From positions 647,501 to 711,500 of the forward strand of contig CAMQGK010000154.1 of NCBI GenBank assembly GCA_947000775.1: 64,000 nucleotides of DNA, written 5' to 3'. The first letter of the stretch is position 1; the number at the start of each line of letters is the position of its first letter. This document shows positions 48,201 through 58,900 of this stretch, piece by piece. The translations under genes were made by a program, and so were the position numbers. The DNA is from Pterois miles (lineage: Eukaryota > Chordata > Actinopteri > Perciformes > Scorpaenidae). A model generated the notes under the pieces. The model was not told the origin of the DNA. It saw only the letters and a program-made list of their open reading frames with translations, and did no database searches.

Positions 48201-48307
48201 CTCACTCTCTTGCTTCACCACTCACTCTCTTGCTTCACCACTCACTCTCTTGCTTCACCACTCACTCTCTTGCTTCACCACTCACTCTCTTGCTTCACCA
48301 CTCACTC
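48201..48307. repeat. 20-bp minisatellite
   Basis: Just over five perfect tandem copies of CTCACTCTCTTGCTTCACCA. The near-identity of copies indicates recent expansion. Confidence 0.96.
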
Positions 48308-48764
48308 CCACAACACAAGTTTAAGTCCGACGTCGATCACATTCCCGTTTTCCAAGATGATCTTTACCACATATAACTTTGTTTATCTGTGCTTCTGTGG
48401 AGTTTGTGTTGGAGTGTGAGTTGTGTGTGGGTGGGTTGCTGGTTGTTTGTTGGCTTAGCGGACCCTACGTCTAAACGAACGTTCGCCACGGCGAAGGCAC
48501 TCGAGAGGCGCATGACGTCACATCCGTTTCTGGCCCGGTTTGTTCACATTAAAATCAGTCTACAGGCTGGTAAAAACACAGAAACTAGCAGGTCTCATCC
48601 TGTTCACACGCCTTTAAGGCAGGTCTGAAGGCAAAAGGGGTCCAACCCCCTAACAGCAAGGCGTCCCTAATGAAGTGGCCACAGCACCACCTCCTCCACG
48701 TCACTCCGAACAAACTAGTAACAACTACACCACCACAAGCTGCCAACGGGACTGAAGACAACAC
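48308..48764. other. unassigned intergenic sequence
   Basis: Non-repetitive sequence with some CpG (AAACGAACGTTCGCCACGGC). A 79-codon forward frame (48389-48628) has no recognisable homology. It may be 3' flank of prr5l or an unrecognised repeat. Confidence 0.4.
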
Positions 48765-48783
48765 CGTTTAACTGGAATGAAAC

Positions 48784-48789
48784 TTTATT
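48784..48789 (-). promoter_or_regulatory. candidate prr5l poly(A) signal
   Basis: TTTATT on the + strand is AATAAA on the prr5l strand. It is placed just beyond the 47-bp minisatellite and about 1.06 kb past the prr5l stop. If used, the mRNA would end near 48,765 and the whole minisatellite would be in the 3' UTR. Confidence 0.4.
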
Positions 48790-48822
48790 CACCATCAACA
48801 ATCCTAAAAGAAACTTTTTACA

Positions 48823-49442
48823 CGACCTGAAGACCACCCACAGGCTGGTTCTGTCCAGCGGATCAGTCCAAACCTGAAGACCACCCACGGGCTGGTTCTG
48901 TCCAGCGGATCAGTCCAAACCTGAAGACCACCCACCGGCTGGTTCTGTCCAGCGGATCAGTCCAAACCTGAAGACCACCCACGGGCTGGTTCTGTCCAGC
49001 GGATCAGTCCAAACCTGAAGACCACCCACAGGCTGGTTCTGTCCAGCGGATCAGTCCAAACCTGAAGACCACCCACGGGCTGGTTCTGTCCAGCGGATCA
49101 GTCCAAACCTGAAGACCACCCACGGGCTGGTTCTGTCCAGCGGATCAGTCCAAACCTGAAGACCACCCACGGGCTGGTTCTGTCCACCGGATCAGTCCAA
49201 ACCTGAAGACCACCCACGGGCTGGTTCTGTCCAGCGGATAAGTCCAAACCTGAAGACCACCCACGGGCTGGTTCTGTCCAGCGGATAAGTCCAAACCTGG
49301 GGACCACCCACAGGCTGGTTCTGTCCAGCAGATCAGTCCAAACCTGGGGACCACCCACAGGCTGGTTCTGTCCACCGGATCAGTCCAAACCTGGGGACCA
49401 CCCACAGGCTGGTTCTGTCCACCGGATCAGTCCAAACCTGAA
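48823..49442. repeat. 47-bp minisatellite in probable prr5l 3' UTR
   Basis: About thirteen tandem copies of a 47-bp unit containing CACCCACGGGCTGGTTCTGT, then CCAGCGGATCAGTCCAAACC and TGAAGAC. Variants are CAGG for CGGG, CACCGG for CAGCGG, ATAAG for ATCAG, and in the last copies CTGGGGAC for CTGAAGAC. The distal variant cluster indicates directional growth of the array. The period is not a multiple of three, so open frames (GGPQVWTD repeats) cycle through all phases and are not genes. Confidence 0.95.
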
Positions 49443-49851
49443 GAGCCTGATCCTGGACTTAACACTTCCTGTTTACTGTGTTGTTCTATTACTTCCTGTC
49501 TCTGGTAACTCTGTTGTCCTATCATGTTTTTTGCTTCCTGTCTTTTCATTTGGGGTCCATTCACTTCCTGTCTTCTTCTGTCCTTCTCTTTCTGTCCTAT
49601 CTCTTCTTCTGTCCTATCTCTTGTTCTGTCCTATCTCTTGTTCTGTCCTTCATGTTCTCTGGGTTTTTCTGTAGTTTTCCTCGTACTGTTTCCTCTCGTT
49701 TCTTCCTGATTTCTTGTCCAATATTGTCTCATTATGTCTCCTGTAGTTTATTGGTGGATCCTCTTGTGTTTACTTCCCATGATGTCCTGTTATTTCCCGT
49801 CCCCGTCCTCGTTTCCCTCCTATGGTGTCCGTTGTCTCATTAGCTCCTCAG
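49443..49851 (-). other. prr5l: prr5l 3' UTR, proximal part
   Basis: Sequence between the minisatellite and the prr5l stop codon. On the + strand it is very T/C-rich (CTTCCTGTC and TCTGTCCTATCTCTT motifs), hence A/G-rich on the mRNA strand. No coding segment is supported. The forward 121-residue hydrophobic frame (49478-49843) is a by-product of T-richness. Confidence 0.5.
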
Positions 49852-50189
49852 CTACATGTGAGACTCCGCCACGTCCATCCGGCCGGACAACGTCCTGGGA
49901 CTCATCGGCCCGCCACCCACCACAAACCCAACGCCTCTCTCGCCCCCTTCTCCCACCCCGTTGTCCTCCTCCGTCCCCGTCCCAGCATGCACCCTGGCCG
50001 GCGCTGACAGCAGTCGGACGTCGGCCACCGTGTGGCGCCGCACACCGCCGGACTTCTCCAGGTAGGCCTCGCCCTCCTGCTCCACCAGCGGAGCCAGTGA
50101 CGACGAGTCAGAGGAGTTGTGATGCTGAGTGACGGTGATCTCTGGCTGGTCGCCGAGGAACGAGCCTGACGACCGCAGATGGCGAGGCT
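49852..50189 (-). CDS. prr5l: prr5l terminal coding exon
   Basis: A 338-nt exon after acceptor TCCTCTCCAG. It completes a GAG codon, then reads PRHLRSSGSFLGDQPEITVT, onward through PLVEQEGEAYLEKSGGVRRH to GRMDVAESHM and a TAG at 49852-49854. The EQEGEAYLEK-x-G-x-VRRHTVA block is strongly conserved in PRR5L. The segment before it is shorter than I expect for mammalian PRR5L. A Gly-rich stretch (GEGGERGVGFVVGGG) lies near the end. The exon is GC-rich compared with the surrounding introns. Confidence 0.92.
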
Positions 50190-52377
50190 CTGGAGAGGAG
50201 ACAGGAAACGGTTGTGATTGACAGACACAAACATCGTAGGTCAACGTTTTCAGTAAAATCAAGATTCAAGTCGGAAATTTACGAACAAAAAGTAAATTGT
50301 TTTCTACTGAATTCAAATTCTCTCTTCAGTGTTGGGATGCTGGTGATAATCTGATGACAATCTGGTGATAATCTGGTGATAATCTGTTAATAGTCTGATA
50401 TCTGATGATAATATGGTGATAATCTGTATTTTTTGTGATAATATGGTGATAATCTGTTAATAGTCTGATATCTGATGATAATCTGGTTATAATCTGTTAA
50501 TAGTCTGATATCTGATGACAATCTGGTGATAATCTGGTGATAATCTGTTAGTCTGATATCTGATGATAATCTGGTGATAATCTGTTAATAGTCTGATATC
50601 TGATGACAATCTGGTGATAATCTGGTGATAATCTGTTAGTCTGATATCTGATGATAATCTGGTGATAATCTGTTAATAGTCTGATATCTGATGATAATCT
50701 GGTGATAATATGTTAATAGTCTGATATCTGATGATAATTGGGAGATGTGGTGGGGGGGGGGGGGGAATTGGTGATAATCTGGTGATAATCTGGTGATAAT
50801 CTGTTAATAGTCTGATATCTGATGATAATCTGGTGATAATCTCTTAATAGTCTGATATCTGATGATAATCTGGTGATAATCTCTTAATAGTCTGATATCT
50901 GATGATAATATGGTGATAATCTGTTAATAGTCTGATATCTGGTGATAATCTGGTGATAATCTGTTAATAGTCTGATATCTGATGATAATCTGGAATGATA
51001 ATCTGGTGATAATCTGTTAATAGTCTGATATCTGATGATAATCTGGTGATAATCTGGTGATAATATGTTAATAGTCTGATATCTGATGATAATCTGGTGA
51101 TAATCTCTTAATAGTCTGATATCTGATGATAATCTGGTGATAATCTGGTGATAATCTGTTAATAGTCTGATATCTGATGATAATCTGGTGATAATCTGTT
51201 AATAGTCTGATATCTGATGATAATCTGGTGATAATCTGTTAATAGTCTGATATCTGGTGATAATCTGGTGATAATCTGTTAATAGTCTGATATCTGGTGA
51301 TAATCTGGTGATAATCTGTTAATAGTCTGATATCTGATGATAATCTGGTGATAATCTGTTAATAGTCTGATATCTGGTGATAATCTGGTGATAATCTGTT
51401 AATAGTCTGATATCTGGTGATAATCTGGTGATAATCTGTTAATAGTCTGATTTATATCTGGTGATAATCTGTTAATAGTCTGATATCTGGTGATAATCTG
51501 GTGATAATCTGTTAATAGTCTGATATCTGGTGATAATCTGGTGATAATCTGGTGATAATCTGTTAATAGTCTGATATCTGGTGATAATCTGGTGATAATC
51601 TGGTGATAATCTGTTAATAGTCTGATATCTGGTGATAATCTGGTGATAATCTCTTAAAATCTGGTGATAATCTGGTGATAATCTGTTAATAGTCTGATAT
51701 CTGGTGATAATCTGGTGATAATCTGGTGATAATCTGTTAATAGTCTGATATCTGATGATAATCTGGTGATAATCTGTTAACAGTCTGATATCTGATGATA
51801 ATCTGGTGATAATATGCTAACATAACAAAATTATGACAATCTGATTATAATTTGATATCTGATGACAATGGGATGATTCAGGGCTAAAACCACAAGTATT
51901 TCCTTACTGATAAATATAAGATAAGATAAGATATTCCTTTATTGGTCTCCCAGTGGAGAAATTCACAATATGACATATGACTGCAAAGTATGCTGTATGT
52001 AAATGTATGTATATATTTATTATTGCAAATCAATACCAACACTAATCAATACCAGATATTGACCAGAAACCCTCCCAGGTTCTGACTTTAGCATCAACAA
52101 TCTGCTCCAATCAGAACATGACAAACTGCAGCCCAACAGGCAACAACAGCTGTCAGTGTGTCAGAGTGCTGACTTGACTACGACTTGATCCAGACTGACT
52201 GGGACTATCAGAAAGTGGGCATGTCTGTAAAGGGGAGACTGGTGGGGACCCAGAGAACCCATTTACATCCACACATCTGGAGGTCAGAGGTCAACGGACC
52301 CCTTTGAACATGGACATGACAACCTGGTTGGTACTGATGGATCCATCAGGCTCTCTAGTTTCAGATGAGACCAGAAT

Positions 52378-52410
<33 letters not shown>

Positions 52411-55400
52411 TTGTAGCAGTCGTAAGTAGTGGTGAAGCTGAAGCTGCATAGTCTCCCTATATGAGCGTTGTATAACAGCAGGGTACTGTTGTAGCGGCCT
52501 CCGACAGGATCAGCTCTCTGCTGGACTGTTTCTAGTCCGGCAGAGATTAGGACCTTAATCTCATCAGCCGCGGTGAAGTGGTGAGTTTACAGCTGACCTG
52601 AGAAAAACCTGCTGCTTCAACGACGCAACAAGTCTGAGACATACGACAGCAGTGGAGGTCTGTTAGCAGGTTAGCATCTGTTAGCGGTTATTAGCGTCTG
52701 TTAGCACGACACGATGAAACAATACAAGGAAAATAAGCAACTGTTAGCGTCTGTTAGTGTCTGTTAGCATCTGTTAGCATCTGTTAACATCTGTTAGCGT
52801 CTGTTAGCATCTGTTAGCATCTGTTAGCATCTGTTAGCGTCTGTTAACATCTGTTAGCATCTGTTAGTGTCTGTTAACATCTGTTAGCGTCTGTTAGCAT
52901 CTGTTAGCATCTGTTAGCGTCTGTTAGCATCTGTTAGCATCTGTTAGTGTCTGTTAGCATCTGTTAGCGTCTGTTAACATCTGTTAGCATCTGTTAGCGT
53001 CTGTTAACATCTGTTAGCATCTGTTAGTGTCTGTTAACATCTGTTAGCGTCTGTTAGCGGTTATCAGTGTCTGTTAGCATCTGTTAGCATCTGTTAACAT
53101 CTGTTAGCATCTGTTAGTGTCTGTTAGCATCTGTTAGCGTCTGTTAACATCTGTTAGCATCTGTTAGTTTCTGTTAGCATCTGTTAGCGTCTGTTAGCAT
53201 CTGTTAGCGTCTGTTAACATCTGTTAGCATCTGTTAGTTTCTGTTAGCATCTGTTAGCGTCTGTTAGCATCTGTTAGCGTCTGTTAACATCTGTTAGCAT
53301 CTGTTAGTGTCTGTTGGCATCTGTTAGCGTCTGTTAACATCTGTTAGCATCTGTTAGCATCTGTTAACATCTGTTAGCATCTGTTAGTGTCTGTTAACAT
53401 CTTTTAGCGTCTGTTAGCATCTGTTAGCGGTTACCAGTGTCTGTTAGCATCTGATAACATCTGTTAGCATCTGTTAGTATCTGTTAACATCTGTTAGCAT
53501 CTGTTAACATCTGTTAGCATCTGTTAGTGTCTGTTAACATCTGTTAGCATCTGATAACATCTGTTAACATCTGTTAGTGTCTGTTAACATCTGTTAGCGT
53601 CTGTTAACATCTGTTAGCGTCTGTTAACATCTGTTAGCGTCTGTTAGCATCTGTTAGCGGTTACCAGTGTCTGTTAGCATCTGATAACATCTGTTAGCAT
53701 CTGTTAGTATCTGTTAACATCTGTTAGCATCTGTTAACATCTGTTAGTGTCTGTTAACATCTGTTAGCGTCTGTTAACATCTGTTAGCGTCTGTTAACAT
53801 CTGTTAGCTAAGGTGCTAACGACATGACACAACGAAACAAAACAAGGAAAAGAAAAGAAGCATCTTTTTTTATTTATCTGTTCATGTTTTGTTGATTGTT
53901 AATGAAGCGCAGAGCTTTTTCTGATTCAGTTTTTGTATTAACTTTGTCAAGACTTGATTTTAAATGGTTTCCCAGTTTTTACCTCCGCCAAGGAGGTTGT
54001 GTTTTTGCCGGCGTTTATCTGTTTATTTGTTTGTCTGTGTTCAAGATAACTCAAAAACTTCCGGACGGATTTTGATGAAAGGTTGTGGGTGTGTCGAAAA
54101 TGTGAAAGGGAAGAACTGGTTTAATTTTGGGGGTGATCCGGAAGAAATCCTGGATTCTGGATCACTTTGAAATTTTCGTTAACATTGGGGTCAATGGGAC
54201 CCAAAAAATTGTTTCTCAATATCTCTGGTAAAAAGCTCATGAAATCTGACTCAGGGATTTACAATGTGTACTTCTATCAAATCCCAAAGGCTGATCCAGA
54301 TCTGATCCAGATCTGATCCAGATCTGATCCAGATGGGGGATTTAACAGCAATTTATATAAAAAAATGGGGGTACTCTTACATTTTGGCCTGGGGGCGGTA
54401 GTAGCTCAGTCCGTAGGGACTAGGAATCGGAGGGTCACCGGTTCAAGTCCCAAAATGGACAAAGACCAACTGGTTGCTGGAGAGGTGCCAGTTTACCTCT
54501 TGGGCACTGCCGAGGTGCCCCTGAGCAAGGCACCAAACCCCCAACTGCTCGGGGTGCTTGTCAGGAGCAGCCCCCTCACTCTGACACCTCTCCATTGATG
54601 CAGGTCTGTGTACTGTGTGAAGTTAACAACAGAGTGTAAAAACTGATTAATAAAGGTTCATCTTATCTTATCTTATCTTATCTACTGTGCATTTAATATT
54701 AGAGGTAGAGATTTCCAGCCCCTGAGACAATTCAGCATCTGAAGTATGTCAACGAATCTGAGCCAGCTTTAATACTTGAGGAGACGGATCCAGAAGAAAC
54801 CGCCAGGGAGGAAACTATGGTGCTTGGTGGAGGTCTGAGCTCTGCGACTGCTTTTCTAGTTTCTACTTCATTTACAAGGTTTAGCTTTTTTCCTTTTAAG
54901 AAATCTACTTTTTATTGGCAAATGGCAAGAAATATTAATGTTTACATAGTTTAGAATAAAGAAACACAGTTAACTATGCATTTATTCCCCAAATTACATT
55001 CAATCCTTTAAATCATTTTAATCCAAAAATACAACATATACACATATTTACTGTCATAAATATATAACATACAGTTAATAAAATTTGTTTGAAGTATTTT
55101 AAGATGACCAAAATCCTGTAAACACATTTCAACTGATTAAAGACAATATGATCGATTAGACAATTAAAGACAGAGGACAGAGAACTGAAATTTTTCAGGT
55201 TTCAGACTGACGGTCAGAGAAAATATGAATAGACATATTTGATGACATTACTTTGACATTTAGGAATTAGTTTATTTCTCATTATTTGATTCTGACATTT
55301 TCCAGATTAAATCATTGAGGAAGATAATATGACCAAAATATGTCCATCATTTGAACTGTAAAGCTTCCACTACACCAGAGTACTAATCATATTTTAATTG

Positions 55401-55876
55401 TCTAGTGATGGCCAATCAGGAAGCAGCATTTTAAACACAACATACAGGTTTTCAACAGACTAACATCTGAGCTCTTCATGTCAGCATCCATAACCATCTA
55501 TACATCTACAACTGTTCATTAAAACGCTCTTATTCTTTAAAGATGAGGATGTTTTCTGTTTCCTACTCCAGTTCTCACTGTAGAGATGGTGACAGTCGCC
55601 ATATTGTCTTCTTCAGTGTGTTGTTGTTGTGCCAGGTGTTATAGTCTAGTGTACAGTATAGTACAGTACCATATAGTACCGTATAGAATAGTATAGGTGT
55701 GTTATAGTGGTATTAACACACATGTAGCTGTAGTACAGTATAGACTGTTTGTGAACTCGTTACTTCACAAACAGCCGGACGGCCAACCGGCTGGAGTGAA
55801 ACCACAGCAGCAGATTAAGCAGCTCACCTCCCCGCTGAGAGGATTTACACAGCATATTACTACAGAGCCACGCCCC

Positions 55877-55950
<74 letters not shown>

Positions 55951-58900
55951 TGACCCCTGACCCCTGACCCCTGACCTCTGACCCCTGACTGAATCTGAGC
56001 ATCAGTACTTTTACAAGATGACTTTATGCAGCTGATTTTAGACAAAAGATGTGTCTCTATGCTTCAGCACAGAAACTCAGAACCTGCTTCAGGTAGGAAC
56101 AGAGGACCAGATGATGTCTGTGTTCTTAGGCTGTTATTACAGACGTCACCCCTTGGTTTGTGGTTTCGTTCTGAAGCCTCCAGTTCGCCATCTTGGCTTT
56201 TGGCCATCACCATATTGGGTTTTTTTGGCCGTCACCACCTTGTTTTTTTGGCCGTCACCACCTTGTTTTATTGGCCGTCTCCACCTTGTTTTTTGAATCA
56301 GAAATGACACAAGAAGGTGGAGCTTCGCACAACTGAACGTTGAATAATTTGTAAGTGACCAAAATGTTCTAGTTAACTTTCATGAAGTGACATCACACTG
56401 TGAAAGAATTAAAGGTCAAAGACGAAAACGCAGACAACTCCCAAACCGGACAACGCCGTGGTAGTGACCTGTCAATCACCGGTTAGCCCCGCCCTACAGC
56501 ATGCCCTGCTTTATGGTCTATCTGACTCTAAATGGACCATAATTTACTAAATGAACATCATTTTTAGCAACATTAACACAAACATGTTGCACAGTTTCCA
56601 AGCTGGATTCACCTGTTAATGTGGTCCATATGGCCCCTAAATTAAGTCTGTCTTAAAATTCATTAAACTCAAATTTATTTATGATTATTCCCCTTGAAAG
56701 CTGCAACTAACGCTTATTTAAACAATATTGATCAGCAGTGACTGGCAGTACTCACCCAACAGGAGCTGGTTTCTGTTGTGAAGGACGTTGCTGAGATACG
56801 GAGACACGACGATCTCCACCAGACGCTCCAACTGGTAATACTCCAAACTGGGAGCACCAGACTCGTGGATACCCTGACAGGGTACATGTACACAGAAGAA
56901 GTATTTGTTTAGGCCATTATGTCTAAATTATTAATGACAAGAGAGAGAAAAAACAGATGAGATTTAAACCAGGTGACGTTGAGGTTCAGGAGAGTCCAAA
57001 AGGTGTTTGTTTTAGATGTGAATGGAAAGGTTTGATTCTAGCTTAGTGAGAGCCTTCATGACCAGGGTCATTAAACACCAGCTGCTCCTAAAGACCATCT
57101 CAGGGCTGAGACTTGCCTGGTCCAGGATTTAGTGAACGTATTCTACGGCACCTTTAATATTTGAGTCCTTAGATCATAAATAAATTGTGTGTGTGTGTTT
57201 ACCTGCAGCACCAGCAGCATCTGTGTGACAGCTGGATGGACGGCAACTGCAGTTCTCAGAGTTTCCTCCAGGTGGAGCTTCAACAGCACCAGGTCTCTGA
57301 AGGCCAGCAGGGCCATCTGCCTCACCGTCAGCTCCTGACCCTGCACACGCACATGCACACGCACGCACACAAGCAAGTAAGAGTGTGTTAGCTCCACCTA
57401 CCCTCTCTGATAAACCAATCATTTGATGGAAAACACATCACTAACTGTGAACTGCTTGTGGTTTTTCCCAGGAATCCCAGGCTGCAGAGATGACGGATTT
57501 CTGTAGTCCAACAGGAAGTGATCATCTCTCTGGTTCCCTCCACTAACAGGAAGTGATCATCTCTCTGGTTCCCTCCACTAACAGGAAGTGATCATCCTCC
57601 ACTAACAGGAAGTGATCATCTCTCTGGTTCCCTCCACTAACAGGAAGTGATCATCTCTCTGGTTCCCTCCACTAACAGGAAGTGATCATCTCCTGGTTCC
57701 CTCCACTAACAGGAAGTGATCATCCTCCACTAACAGGAAGTGATCATCCTCCACTAACAGGAAGTGATCATCTCTCTAGTTCCCTCCACTAACAGGAAGT
57801 GATCATCTCTCTAGTTCCTTCCACTAACAGGAAGTGATCATCCTCCACTAACAGGAAGTGATCATCTCTCTGGTTCCCTCCACTAACAGGAAGTGATCAT
57901 CCTCCACTAACAGGAAGTGATCATCCTCCACTAACAGGAAGTGATCATCCTCCACTAACAGGAAGTGATCATCTCTCTAGTTCCTTCCACTAACAGGAAG
58001 TGATCATCTCTCTGGTTCCCTCCACTAACAGCCAATGGGATTGTTCCATTGGGTTTTGGATTATTGCAGAAAATAATCTCGATGGTAAACAAATGTTTAT
58101 GATACTGACACATTTTGTTCATCAAGATAATCTCCGCTAACGAACACCACTTTTTGTGATTTTTGAAACGTAAATGCTATCTGAAGAAGTAAAAAGCTAA
58201 CAGCTTTAAACAAACATTTCCCTCACAGATTAGTGGGATTTTCTTTTTAATTTATCAGGGTCATGTAATGTTTTATACTCTGCTGAATATAATCCATCAG
58301 TCTGATTTCCATAGATGGATTCTGTAGATCCAGTTCCCTTTGTTAACACCTTATTTTGAAAAGCGGCCGTAGTCCCAGGTGTCTACTTCCTCTAACTCCT
58401 CCAAGGTGGTCTCTAGCTCTCCGTCAGCTCCGTTCTCTTTATCCATCCATGGTCAGCTCCATCGGGGCCGTCTGAATGCATTTAACATAAATGTCAGTAT
58501 ATGGAGCTCTACAGTCGTAGCGTCGGCCCGTCGGACCACGGAGACGAGAGCGACGGCTGGCCGGACCGCACGTTACCGCCGTACGATGACGTTTCCCGTC
58601 CGTGACGGAGTTAGCGTGCAGCTTTAGCCGTGATGTCTAGCTCTGCTTTTCCAAAGTGTTTCCCTCCTTTACTGGATGTGTAGTGTTTACCAGGCTGGAT
58701 TTAACATGGAGGGTGGAGGTCGGATCCACGCCCACCCTCCACCCTTTAATACTGTCTGAGGTTTGTTCTGGTTGACGGAGACCGAACGGATATGACGTCA
58801 CGTTACTCAGACTACCACAATAAAAGCTGTAACTTCCTTCTACCTCCACAGAGACTCAGATGAAGAAGATATACTGATTCTGGCGTTAACAAAAACTACT

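Noticed and set aside
49478..49843. 121-codon hydrophobic forward frame resembling a membrane protein
   Set aside because: The hydrophobic residues come from T/C-rich sequence in the prr5l 3' UTR. It has no family resemblance.
54390..54470. A tRNA gene suggested by A-box and B-box sequence
   Set aside because: The cloverleaf cannot be completed, and the sequence continues into a SINE body and a (TCTTA)n tail.
58379..58627. 82-codon CpG-rich forward frame as an extra exon or gene
   Set aside because: It is antisense to prr5l, has no homology, and prr5l phases already join correctly without it.
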